A stretch of DNA of 64,000 bases from Pycnococcus provasolii (taxonomy: Eukaryota; Chlorophyta; Pseudoscourfieldiophyceae; Pseudoscourfieldiales; Pycnococcaceae): positions 186,001-250,000 of the forward strand of contig OW568871.1 of the NCBI GenBank assembly GCA_938743325.2, given 5' to 3'. The translations under genes and the position numbers were made by a program. Of the stretch, positions 55,714-64,000 are shown in pieces. Within the stretch, counting starts at the first letter, position 1, and each line of letters opens with the position of its first letter. A model generated the notes under the pieces. The model was not told where the DNA came from. It saw nothing but the letters and a program-made list of their open reading frames with translations, and searched no databases.

Positions 55714-56518
55714 GTTATGTTAGAACCAACCTCCGAGGGTTGCGAGCCCAACAAGAAGCAACAGGGAGCTCCGCCGGGGCCCGGGGGTTGGTTGCCTGTG
55801 GAGACTCCCACAGGGTTGTTCTCACTCTCACGATAACTACAAGAATGTGAACGGAGCACAGGCAACAAACACCGAGGCTCTGGCGGGCTCTGGGGTGTTC
55901 TGGCGGACTGATGGCAACAACACAACACAGCACATAAAAGGGGGCCCCTCCATCCCTCATCAGTGTTGCACCTCCCTCAGCCCTCAGCCCTCAGGCAGTC
56001 CACTAGCTAGTGTTCAGTAATAGTGATGGCAACAACCTTTTAGCTTTTTCGTTTTTAGTGACTTTTACCCCCCGGCCCGGCAGTCAGAGGCTTTTATCGT
56101 CGGATAGGCAGTCGGGTCCCCCCCTGGCACCTGGGAAATCACTCAATTAACCTTAGTCTACCTTTTTTTAAGGAAGGCATTTGAGCAAGGCTTCGAAGGC
56201 TTTGCATAAGGCAACGTTGCGTTGGGGGACGAGCCCTCAGATGGTTCGGAGAGGTTTCTCTAGTAGGGGTTTTCTCCAGTTAGGGTTGTACCTCTATGGG
56301 TTAGGGTTGTATGAGTGTTAGGGTTGTAGGTTCCTATGAGTGTTAGGGTTGTATGGGTTACCTTTGGCTTTAGGGTTTCCCACCGGTTAGGTTAGGGGTT
56401 ATGAAATCTGCCAACTCCCTCGGAAAGGAAATCTCCCCCCACCACACCTTCTCCAACTACCCTACCAACCTACGAGGAGAGCCAAGCTTGGAAACACAGC
56501 TTTGAAGCAACACAAAGC
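55714..56518. other. Divergent intergenic region with TTAGGG-like minisatellite
   Basis: A TTAGGGTTGTA-type repeat cluster fills 56279-56400. The rest is GC-rich with CCCGGGG palindromes near 55770-55785. No gene. Confidence 0.6.
56279..56400 (-). repeat. Degenerate TTAGGG-like minisatellite
   Basis: Six to eight TTAGGGTTGTA/TTAGGG units spaced by ATGAGTG and similar, in the TTAGGG orientation on the plus strand. It parallels the CCCTAA-type block at 15203-15358. Confidence 0.85.
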
Positions 56519-57572
56519 ATGCCGCCCGCTCCCATGATGATACGCGGATTCCAAGGCATGTCACACCACCATGTCCATGTCTTGACTTGTAAAGGGCCTA
56601 TAAGGAGTTCTTTCGCTTATAAGATTCGTCGTGTGAGTCGTCATTCCTCTCGTTCATCTCCATCAGCAGTAGCATCTTCATCTTCATCATCGTATTCAGG
56701 AACCGTCTTGGTTGCGGGTGCGACGGGGGGTGTCGGTCAAATCGTATGTGCGCGCTTACTTCAACAAAAAAATTGTAAAGTCAAAGCGCTTGTGCGTGAT
56801 GCCTCTCGTGCGTCGGAGATTCTTGGGACAGATCCGTCGATGGAGTTTGTCGTCGCTGACCTGCGTGACGCGAACTCCCTCCTCGAAAGTGGAGCGACCG
56901 AAGGAATCAACGCCGTAATATCGTGCCTAGGAACTACCGCTTTCCCATCAGCAAGGTGGAAGGACGATAACGGACCGGAGAATACGGACTTTGTGGCTGT
57001 GCGCAACCTCGTCAACGCCACCAAGAAAACGGCGCCAGACCTGTCGCGGTTCGTGCTCGTCTCCTCCGTCGGCGTCGAGAGGACAAACCAAATGCCGTTC
57101 ATCATCCTCAACGCGTTCGGCGTGCTCAAGTACAAAAAGATGGGCGAAGACGAGGTGAAAAATAGCGGATTGCCGTACACACTTCTAAGGCCAGGTCGGC
57201 TCACAGACGGACCGTACACGTCGTACGACCTGAACACGCTGCTGAAGGCGACGAGCGGAACGAGGCGAGCGGTTCAGGTTGGCGTCGGGGACACGCTCTT
57301 GCCGGAAGCGACGTCGCGAATTATCGTCGCAGAGGCGGCTGTGCAGTGCCTGACGCTCCCTTGCACGCTTGGAGGAGCTTACGAGCTTGGCAGCACGGAA
57401 GGGGAAGGACCTCGCGAAGACCCGAAAGAGTGGACCGTACTCTTTGAGAGTGCCAGCGCGTCTTCGTCGTAAGTATTGCCCTCTTTTTCTTTTCTTTTTG
57501 TGTGTGTGTCGTAAAGCTAATTGTTCCGTTCTCTTGGATAGGTCAGTAGAAACAGAAATTGGCGGTTCATAA
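56519..57572 (+). CDS. Plastid-type NAD(P)-binding Rossmann-fold (atypical SDR) protein
   Basis: The start is at ATG 56519. The N-terminal 58 residues are basic and Ser-rich, transit-peptide-like. The Rossmann core starts TVLVAGATGGVGQIVCARLL (Gly-x-x-Gly-x-x-Gly), followed by KALVRDASRASEILG, FVVADLRDANSL, NAVISCLGTTAF, FVLVSSVGVERTN and YTLLRPGRLTDGPYTSYDL. This is the NmrA/Tic62/At5g02240 group of atypical SDRs, often plastid stromal. An in-frame stop occurs at 57470-57472, but a GTAAGT donor (57469) overlaps it. Splicing to an acceptor AG at 57540-57541 would continue as SSSVETEIGGS and stop at 57572. Both ends are possible; the given end assumes splicing (exons 56519-57468, 57542-57572), and the unspliced form ends at 57472. 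Substrate unknown. Confidence 0.82.
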
Positions 57573-57628
57573 GCCACCACGTAGAGAGCGAAAAAAAAAC
57601 AAGGGAACACTTTACACAAACACTACGG

Positions 57629-57841
57629 TCACTTGCGTTTCGCGTCCTCGGACGCCCCTGATGCGAAGTGGCGCGGCATGACGCGTGTGGCGCGGTAGAG
57701 GAAGGCGAATCCCAGAAGTAGTCCAAAAGCGTGCACTGCGAGGAGCGCGGTCAAGGCGACGTTCACCGAAGGACCCAGGCCGAGGTCCACGAGAATCCAC
57801 CAAGGCAGTGGAGCAGAGTCAACGGCTTCGCGCACGGGCAT
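57629..57841 (-). CDS. Small membrane protein (70 residues), unknown
   Basis: The start is at ATG 57841; the frame is open upstream to a TTG at 57874. The product has one long or two short hydrophobic segments (WWILVDLGLGPSVNVALTAL, LAVHAFGLLLGFAFLYR), then a basic tail (ATRVMPRHFAS ... EDAKRK). The size, the hydrophobic core and the basic C-terminus are as in small organelle membrane-complex subunits. I do not recognise a family. It lies tail to tail with the reductase gene, 56 bases from its spliced end. A real gene is moderately likely because the opposite strand has no matching coding signal. Confidence 0.5.
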   Translation of the reverse strand: MPVREAVDSAPLPWWILVDLGLGPSVNVALTALLAVHAFGLLLGFAFLYRATRVMPRHFASGASEDAKRK

Positions 57842-58285
57842 GAGCAGAGGCGGAAGGGTATGATGCGATTCCAAAGCACCTCGAAATGGAAACGAAAATC
57901 CAACTCGGACTCGGGAGGAATGGGTTAGGTAAACCTGGATAGTTACAGAATGGGTTAGGGGTTACAAAACACTCCCGGCTCCCCTCGAAAAAACGAGCTT
58001 ACAGTATTTACGAGCCTGATCTACCCGTAGTGGGTAGTACTATTTCGTCTATTACCACTACTTTTTAAGTCACGAACGTCACGCACGAGAGACTACTTTT
58101 TACTTTTTTGTACTGATGTCAGGTTAGACTATGTACAGTATTTACCAAGAAAATTAACAAGAGGAACTTACCGCAGGAAATTTTAGTTTTTTTTTATAAG
58201 TTTCATAATAAGTAAACTATGGTAAGTAACAAATGGTGCTGCGTGTAATAAAGAGGAAGCAAATTCTGTACTGTATGTAGCGAGC
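57842..58285. other. AT-rich intergenic region
   Basis: It includes AGGTTAGACTATGTA (58122-58136), the same 15-mer as at 48183, plus T/A runs. No gene. Confidence 0.55.
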
Positions 58286-60517
58286 TCACGACGCGTGCGC
58301 GCCGCGTGCAGCCGCGCGGCGCTTCAGCTCGCCCTGCCGAACATTTAGTGACCGTAACTCCGCGAGAATGAGCGCCTCCTCCGCACTGCGATCCACAGCC
58401 GCCGCCACGTCGTGGATGTCCACTCCGCCGCGTGACGACTTCGACGCACCCACGCGAGGGGAGCAGTGTGCGCTGTCGACATCGGACACCTGGCAGCCAA
58501 GTTTCTCCAGAGATCGCTCGAGACGCGCAACCTCAAGACTCAGCGTCGTCGGCGCGGGTGATGCAGCAGAGGGACCCCAGCGCGAAGGTACCGCAGGTGG
58601 TTTCGAAGAAGACGACGACGCTGATGTCACCGGCGCCATAAAGCGAGCGGGTGGGGGTACGGGAGTCTGCGCCTTGCCCGCGGCGAGAAGCTCGCGCGCC
58701 ATCCTTGCCGCCTTCGTCTCCGAGAAGCGCACAATACCGCCGCCTGTCAACGCAGAGGGCAGGCGTTCAGGCTCCGGCTCTGGCTCCGTAAAGCGGGCAA
58801 TTGCGCTGCTTGCCCTTGCCTGTGCGGGAACTGGCACGGGAACAGGAGCTGGCGCGGGTGCCGCAATCGCAGGAAGATGGCTTGCCGTTGCCGTATCCGT
58901 GCCGTCCGCTGGCATTGGCGTTCCGCCAACCATTCCGCGCGTCGTCCGCACGGCGCGGTATCGTGCAGCCGCAGCCGGCGCTGAGACTGGTGCATGCGTC
59001 TTGCGGATGACAACTACCGTCTTCTGCACGGGTCGTGCACGCACCGCTGGTTGAGGCACCGGCAATGCAGCACTGGAATTCGGAGATGCAGTGACAGCAG
59101 CGTGAACTTGTGGGCGTGCACCACGAGCGGGCAAGCATGGAGGCGGTGGCGGTGGCGGTGTTGCGGCGACTGCAGGGCGTCGGCGCTGCGCTGCCTGCAT
59201 GCGCCGTTCGCGCTCGGCGGCGGCGGCCACAGCGGCTGCGTACGAGCCTGCAAGCAACGGTGGTGCCTCGTATGCGGTGCTAGCTGGCGAAGCACTGCCG
59301 CCACCGCGCACAGCTTGCGCCGGGGCTGGTGTGCGACATACCGCGGGCGGCGGTCCCTCGTATGCGGTGCTAGCCGGCGATACACTTCCGCCGCCGCGCA
59401 CAGCTTGCGCCGGGGCTGGTGTGCGACATACCGCGGGCGGCGGTCCCTCGTATGCGGTGCTAGCCGGCGATACACTTCCGCCGCCGCGCACAGCTGGCGT
59501 CGGGGCTGGTGTGCGAAATACCGCGGGCGGTGGTCCCTCGTATGCGGTGCTAGCCGGCGATACACTTCCGCCGCCGCGCACAGCTGGCGTCGGGGCTGGC
59601 GAGGTAAACGCTGTCGTGACGACAGCGGGATTCCTTGGAGTTGGGGTGGGTGGATGTTGTGCGCACGCCATAGCTTGCGCGTCAAAGTCAGCAGGTGCAG
59701 GTCTTCGTCGACGCGGCGGCGTCATTCCCGTCCCGGCGTTTCCCGCCAGCTGCTTCAGAGGCGTCTCCTCTGCCACCACGGCTTTGCTTGCCGCCACGTC
59801 GCGACGCACCGCGCTCAAGATACTTGTGCATGGAGCCGTATGTTCTGTACACGTCCAAGTGGGCACTTTTTTCCTTTGCGGCGACGCGGGCGGAGACAAA
59901 TGTCGAGCTGGTTGGTCCTGGAAAAGCTCCCTCTGCGCCGGCTTCGGAAGGCTGTGTTGCCACCGCGTGTTGTCGACGTCGACTTCCACCGTGAGCGCGT
60001 TTTCCTTCTTCGCCTGCGCAGTTCGTACCTGTGCTGGCGGTGGCAAGTCCGCGTGCGCGATGCGCGCGCGTACGTGAGCCCGTGCGGGTGCCGCAACCAC
60101 CGGCGCGGCGTCGTTGTTCCTCGCGTACGTCGTTTTCTTTTCAGCATCTTCGCCTGGGTAGCACGCCTTGAGCATGTTCTTGAGCCTGTTCACCGCTCTT
60201 GACCTTGGCCCTTGCCTGAAGTACAGGTTACTTTTTTGTTCCTCCCTGCGTGCGTCGAGCGCCTCTTTCTCCTTCTTAGTCTTCTCCACCTCCTCCTTGA
60301 GCGTCTTCGCGGCGTACATGCGTCTTCTCCGCCGCGTCTCTCGTGCCGCTTCGCGGAGCCGAGACGAGGCGTCGTTCATTACCACATGACCAATGTTAGC
60401 TGAAAGACGAGGCATAACCATACCAACCGAATTGACTGGCCCAACCATACCAACCAAACCGGCCGCCGGTAAACCACACGCTGGCCCAACCACACGGTCA
60501 ACGGGGTGAGGCAACAT
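58286..60517 (-). CDS. Repeat-rich low-complexity protein with helical N-terminus, unknown
   Basis: A 743-residue frame from ATG 60517. Residues about 48-120 are charged and helical: RLREAARETRRRRRMYAAKT, LKEEVEKTKKEKEALDARRE, FRQGPRSRAVNRLKNMLKAC. The middle (about 300-430) has four copies of a 30-residue unit TPAPTPAVRGGGSVSPASTA-YEGPPPAVFR (90-bp DNA repeats). The rest is Ala/Pro/Arg-rich. A late segment LSLEVARLERSLEKLGCQVS and a C-terminal helix SAEEALILAELRSLNVRQGE LKRR-like end it. The charged ends look genuine and are unlikely by chance; the middle is disordered. A cytoskeletal or centrosomal linker would fit but is guesswork. I recognise no family. Confidence 0.55.
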   Translation of the reverse strand: MLPHPVDRVVGPACGLPAAGLVGMVGPVNSVGMVMPRLSANIGHVVMNDASSRLREAARETRRRRRMYAAKTLKEEVEKTKKEKEALDARREEQKSNLYFRQGPRSRAVNRLKNMLKACYPGEDAEKKTTYARNNDAAPVVAAPARAHVRARIAHADLPPPAQVRTAQAKKENALTVEVDVDNTRWQHSLPKPAQRELFQDQPARHLSPPASPQRKKVPTWTCTEHTAPCTSILSAVRRDVAASKAVVAEETPLKQLAGNAGTGMTPPRRRRPAPADFDAQAMACAQHPPTPTPRNPAVVTTAFTSPAPTPAVRGGGSVSPASTAYEGPPPAVFRTPAPTPAVRGGGSVSPASTAYEGPPPAVCRTPAPAQAVRGGGSVSPASTAYEGPPPAVCRTPAPAQAVRGGGSASPASTAYEAPPLLAGSYAAAVAAAAERERRMQAAQRRRPAVAATPPPPPPPCLPARGARPQVHAAVTASPNSSAALPVPQPAVRARPVQKTVVVIRKTHAPVSAPAAAARYRAVRTTRGMVGGTPMPADGTDTATASHLPAIAAPAPAPVPVPVPAQARASSAIARFTEPEPEPERLPSALTGGGIVRFSETKAARMARELLAAGKAQTPVPPPARFMAPVTSASSSSSKPPAVPSRWGPSAASPAPTTLSLEVARLERSLEKLGCQVSDVDSAHCSPRVGASKSSRGGVDIHDVAAAVDRSAEEALILAELRSLNVRQGELKRRAAARGAHAS
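59256..59615 (-). repeat. 90-bp minisatellite (four copies) in the Pro/Ala-rich protein
   Basis: The core TATGCGGTGCTAGC(T/C)GGCGA starts at 59271, 59361, 59451 and 59541, exactly 90 bases apart. The copies differ at a handful of bases, and the second and third are identical over most of the unit. Confidence 0.92.
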
Positions 60518-61126
60518 GAATGGTAGCCAACGGGCAGCCTTCTTTCCGGAACAGATGTACCTTAAGGCCGCGGGAAGGCAAGTTGGGGGTAAGGGCCCCT
60601 TGGTCGGAGGATTCCGATTCCGGAACAGTCAAACTTCGGTCACAGGAACTGGGCGAGGGCGAGTCAAACTTCCCCCTTCTGCCCCCCAGAGGCAGGGTTA
60701 GGGGCCAGGGGCCGGGGGGCCTCCTGAGCCTGGGCCCTGGCCCTGGGGGCCTTTCGCACCACATGACTCGGGCCAGGCGCTCGTCCGGCTACCGTTTTGG
60801 CAAGGAAGTACTGTACTCTAGCCTTAGGAGCCGCGGGGATCCCTTTCTGAGTGGATCCCAACAATGTCTGTCTGTATGTCCTGGTCAGTGGTCCCCCTTG
60901 GTCCACTCTCCTTGGTCCCCCTTTTGTTTCGAATGGATTGGGGGTTGGGAACGCGGATGCGCTGTAGCCTGTAGGACGGTAGGACCTCGATGTAGTCTTG
61001 TTTGTCCTCAACAGACAAGACATTTGGATTGTGCCCGGGCGGCCAGCCTGGACTGCACATACCTACCATAACCTTATTACTTAGTATAGAATCTTTTTAT
61101 TAGGAATATATAAGAAGGCTTTCCTA
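60518..61126. other. GC-rich divergent/tail intergenic region
   Basis: GGGGCC/CCCTGG-type runs at 60690-60760 and CCTTGGTCCCC repeats at 60888-60920. No gene; frames here are composition-driven. Confidence 0.5.
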
Positions 61127-63076
61127 TTACGCAACAATACATCCACACGCCGCTTTGCATCTTTCTCGTCTGAGTCGTCTTCTCTGAGCTTCATCAGCAA
61201 GGCGAATTTGCTTGAGATCTTCCTTGAGGTTTTTCAGATATGTTATCACGTCGTCAGCGTCGTTCAACGCGTCACGTACTATGAGTCCGAGCTCTCGATC
61301 GCCCTGCTCGCGACGCTTACTTTCGAGCGCCTCGCGCTCAAGCTGCTCCGCCTCGTCGTACTTGCCTTGAAGCTTGAGCAAAGTAGCGAGGTTGTTGACG
61401 GAGGCTAACGTATTCGGGTGCGCATCGCCGAGCTCGCGACGACGACCGTCAAGCGCCTCGCGAAACAGCGGCTCCGCATCGGCGTACTTGCCTTGATCTG
61501 CGAGCAAAATCGCGAGGTTGTTGATGGAGCCGAGCGTGTCTGGATGCGCATCGCCGAGCTCGCGACGTCTACCGTCAAGCGCCTCGCGAAACAGCGGCTC
61601 CGCATCGGCGTACTTGCCTTGGTGATGGAGCAAGCCCGCGAGGTTGTTGATGGAGGCGAGCGTGTCCGGATGCGCATCGCCGAGCTCGCGACGACGACCG
61701 TCGAGCGCCTTGCGGTACAGCGGCTCGGCGTCGGCGTACTTGCCTTGATCGCTGAGCAAGCTCGCGAGGTTGCTGATGGACGCGAGCGTGTCCGGATGCT
61801 TATCGCCGAGCACGCGACGATGACCCTCGAGCGCCTCGCGCTTCAGCGGCTCCGCATCGGCGTACTTGCCTTGATCGCTGAGCAAGGTAGCGAGGTTATT
61901 GATGGACGTAAGTGTGCTTGTATGCGTATCGCCCAGCTCGCGACGATGACCGTCGAGCGCCTCGCGGCACAGTGCCTCTGCCTCGGCGTACTTGCCTTGT
62001 TGCCAGAGCAAGTTCGCGACGTCCATCAACAGCTTAGATGTCGCTCGTTTCTCCACATCCAGTGTATCCAACGCACGAATCGCACTCTCAACGACCCAGC
62101 TTCGCATCTGATCTTTGATGCGCTTGTTGACCTCCGACGCACCACCTGGATACACTTTCACCGCATTGAGAATGGCGTCACGGTCCTCCGCTTTCCACGC
62201 CTCGGCACGCTGCACGTCCATGCCGACCATCTTCACAGTCACCTTATCTGCGCCCTTCTCCACCAAGAAGTCAGCGAACGCCTTCTGCTCCACCGCCGGT
62301 AAGCAAATCTCTAGTTTCGCCTTGCCGTCATCAATCGTACTCAGAATCTCCCAGATACACCACGCGCGCGTCAGCGGGATCGGATCGTCCCAAGGCATCA
62401 AAATCAGCACGGTGTGTCCGATGCTCGCGACCGCCTCCTTGAACGTCGTGAACCACCAGTCGGGCGGCACTTGCAAGCTCGCGTGCTGGTTGACTGTGAA
62501 CACGTCGAACCATACGTATGCATTCTCGGAGAGGCTGCCGAGCGCGTCGACGACATTCACGAATGTGTACTTCCATGCGTGCGACACGAATACCGTCGCG
62601 TCTTGCACTTCCGCAGGTTCTGTGTTGCTGAGCATCTCTGCGTAAGACGTTTTGACGTGTTCGGTTGCAGGCTTGACAATACCAAAGCACAAGTCGTTGG
62701 TCGTCATGAGCTCGAACGGGATGTCGACATACTGCACGTTCGTGGGTTTTCCGTCGCCGTCCTTGCCAGCAGCATTCATGCGCGTGCGGTGCTCTTGCAA
62801 GTTGTCTGTGGTGATTTGCACGACGACGTCTGCCCCTCCGCCATGTTCCGCCTTAAGGAAGTCCTTCGAAGACCACGTATACTTTTTCTGTTTGCATGCG
62901 TCGACAAATTGCCTCAGCCACGCTAGACGCACGCCACGTCGCGGGAACACTTGCGTGTTTTCCTCCTCCGAAGTGTATGATGTTGATGTGTCTCTCCTTC
63001 CGGCAGCATTGGCGTCGTCCGGGTGTGGAGACAGGGACGCCGGCGCCAGCGCGGGCATTGGCGCGACACGCGACAT
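61127..63076 (-). CDS. TIR-like (FVSHAW) domain plus kinesin-light-chain-type TPR protein with CaaX end
   Basis: A 649-residue protein from ATG 63076. After a short N-terminus and an unassigned region (45-150), residues about 158-270 form a TIR-like fold: DATVFVSHAWKYTFVNVVDA, AYVWFDVFTVNQHASLQ, DWWFTTFKEAVASIGHTVLI, LMPWDDPIPLTRAWCIWEIL. The pattern strand-SHAW, WFD-x-F, QH, W-x-x-x-F and LTRAWCIWE is common in algal and protist multidomain proteins. Six TPRs of exactly 42 residues follow (about 350-600) with GKYADAEPLFREALDGRRRE LGDAHPDTLASINNLA-type units, as in kinesin light chain and NLR-like TPR arrays. The tail is basic (RRRLRRERCKAACG) and ends CIVA, a CaaX box with upstream Cys. It should be lipid-anchored. 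A sensor or scaffold role is inferred. Confidence 0.8.
   Translation of the reverse strand: MSRVAPMPALAPASLSPHPDDANAAGRRDTSTSYTSEEENTQVFPRRGVRLAWLRQFVDACKQKKYTWSSKDFLKAEHGGGADVVVQITTDNLQEHRTRMNAAGKDGDGKPTNVQYVDIPFELMTTNDLCFGIVKPATEHVKTSYAEMLSNTEPAEVQDATVFVSHAWKYTFVNVVDALGSLSENAYVWFDVFTVNQHASLQVPPDWWFTTFKEAVASIGHTVLILMPWDDPIPLTRAWCIWEILSTIDDGKAKLEICLPAVEQKAFADFLVEKGADKVTVKMVGMDVQRAEAWKAEDRDAILNAVKVYPGGASEVNKRIKDQMRSWVVESAIRALDTLDVEKRATSKLLMDVANLLWQQGKYAEAEALCREALDGHRRELGDTHTSTLTSINNLATLLSDQGKYADAEPLKREALEGHRRVLGDKHPDTLASISNLASLLSDQGKYADAEPLYRKALDGRRRELGDAHPDTLASINNLAGLLHHQGKYADAEPLFREALDGRRRELGDAHPDTLGSINNLAILLADQGKYADAEPLFREALDGRRRELGDAHPNTLASVNNLATLLKLQGKYDEAEQLEREALESKRREQGDRELGLIVRDALNDADDVITYLKNLKEDLKQIRLADEAQRRRLRRERCKAACGCIVA
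61350..62010 (-). repeat. 126-bp TPR-coding tandem repeat, six copies
   Basis: CTTGCCTTG, the GKY/QGK codons, recurs at 61361, 61487, 61613, 61739, 61865 and 61991, always 126 bases apart. Middle copies share long identical stretches, far above the level needed to keep the TPR fold. Confidence 0.93.
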
Positions 63077-63520
63077 ACAGTAAGCTTATGCACGTGCGTG
63101 TCAACTGTCTAGGGTACTGTAAGCCACTGTGCGCCAATGTAAAGTAACATGGGAATCTTGATGTGATGACGGGTCCAATCGCAGCGGAGGTGATCAACGG
63201 CAACTTGCAAGGTCAACTTGCATGTGCATGTGCATGGGCCATGCAGGTGGTCAAAGACATTCCTGGAAAGGTACAAACAAGTCTTTGGAGCCTCCTTGGC
63301 CGTATAAGTTACGGTCATTTATTACCACCTAACGCACGGTCATTTATTGCCTCGGAGTTCAGTAAGTTACCAAATAGTTCTACGATAGTGCCATTGTATG
63401 AGGTAGGTAAGACACCTGGTCAAGACATTCCTGCAGGTTTGGATTTCGCGCCGGTTTTCGGTTTCGACTTCTATGCCCTTTCATCATTCCATTTTAGGAT
63501 TGCTGCAGTAGCACGCACTG
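63077..63520. other. Divergent intergenic region
   Basis: Between the TIR-like/TPR gene and the last gene. It contains two GGTCATTTATT-type repeats (63313, 63340). No gene called. Confidence 0.5.
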
Positions 63521-63844
63521 ATGGCCGCGGTGTCGTCGGCGGCCGGTGGTGGTGGTGGTGGTTATCAAGAAGTTACCATGTCCTCTCCCTCGGCCATGTC
63601 TCTCATGTCGTCGTTCCGTGCGGACTTGCACCCGCTTTATCCCGACTACCAACGAGCTTTAGCGGTCCTACGGGCGGCGCATCGTGATGGTGATGCAACC
63701 TTACTCAAGAATACGATACCTATCACGTCCACGGACGCCACCTTATCATTCTTAGGACGGTGCCTTCTCGACGAAAGCATACGCCGCGTTGAAGAAAGTG
63801 AGGAAAGGAATAAGAGAAAGGACGAAAAGAAGGAGCAACGATGA
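63521..63844 (+). CDS. Small Ser/Gly-rich then helical protein, possibly a first exon
   Basis: A 107-codon frame starts at ATG 63521 and stops at TGA 63842. A Gly-run N-terminus (SSAAGGGGGGYQEVTMSSPS) precedes AMSLMSSFRADLHPLYPDYQ, RALAVLRAAHRDGDATLLKN, and a helical charged tail with FLGRCLLDESIRRVEESEER. The tail sequence continues in the DNA as a Gln/Asp-rich low-complexity stretch to the window end. An intron may therefore skip the stop and the protein may continue beyond 64000. I see no clear GT donor to place it. Family not recognised. It is divergent to the TIR-like/TPR gene. Confidence 0.45.
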   Translation: MAAVSSAAGGGGGGYQEVTMSSPSAMSLMSSFRADLHPLYPDYQRALAVLRAAHRDGDATLLKNTIPITSTDATLSFLGRCLLDESIRRVEESEERNKRKDEKKEQR

Positions 63845-64000
63845 CAACAGCAACAGCAACAGCAACAAAACAACAATGACAACGACGACAACAATGACGA
63901 TGACGACGACGACGACGACGACGACGACTATTTTTCAGAGAAACAAAGTCGCATTCGCAACGAAAAAGAAAAAGAAAAGGAGCGACAAAAAGACGCGCGC

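Noticed and set aside
63163-63687. Long plus-strand frame overlapping the last gene
   Set aside because: It overlaps 63521-63844 in another frame, and its right part is Trp/Ser run from GGT repeats; no domain.

Overview
The window looks like nuclear DNA of a compact-genome, flagellate green alga (prasinophyte-like); this is an inference. The supporting genes are a CASTOR/POLLUX-type channel, a long N-terminally extended homoserine kinase, a plastid PLUTO-type nucleobase transporter, a thylakoid-targeted protein with a bipartite presequence, a plant-like mitochondrial PDH E1 alpha, and flagellar/ciliary parts (Tctex1 dynein light chain, an RP2-like domain). Most genes are single-exon. Introns are clear in the dynein light chain (two), SNF7/CHMP4 (one), PDH E1 alpha (one) and probably a Rossmann-fold reductase (one). 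No bacterial operon structure is present. All starts were chosen as ATG; where an open frame begins upstream at a non-ATG codon this is stated.

Layout. 0-15 kb: a channel cut by the window edge (-), an ARM-repeat protein with an N-terminal SAM-like domain (+), a pair of secreted low-complexity paralogues flanking a small minus-strand gene, two unknown genes, then a divergent pair: an RP2-TBCC/clathrin-light-chain fusion (-) and the Tctex1 gene (+). 15-29 kb: La protein, homoserine kinase, GT31 glycosyltransferase, a TonB-like plastid protein, a tandem cyclic-nucleotide-binding protein, a Myb/SANT-like protein and a secreted DUF3431-like protein. 29.6-37.8 kb: a transposon island. It holds a 4.25-kb element with 187-bp identical terminal inverted repeats and two convergent genes, and a 3.66-kb pogo-like element with TA target duplications. 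38-48 kb: RecQ helicase, SNF7/CHMP4, the nucleobase transporter and a pentameric ligand-gated channel homologue carrying a SAM domain. 49-64 kb: an unknown coiled-coil protein, an apyrase, PDH E1 alpha, a reductase, a small membrane protein, a repeat-rich protein, and a TIR-like/TPR protein ending in a CaaX box.

Intergenic gaps repeatedly hold short telomere-like (CCCTAA)n or degenerate TTAGGG tracts, GC-rich palindromes and microsatellites. The most interesting loci are the TIR-like/TPR/CaaX protein with six 126-bp repeats (a possible algal immune-type receptor), the SAM-pLGIC fusion, the RP2-clathrin light chain fusion next to a dynein gene, and the two-gene transposon of unclear superfamily.
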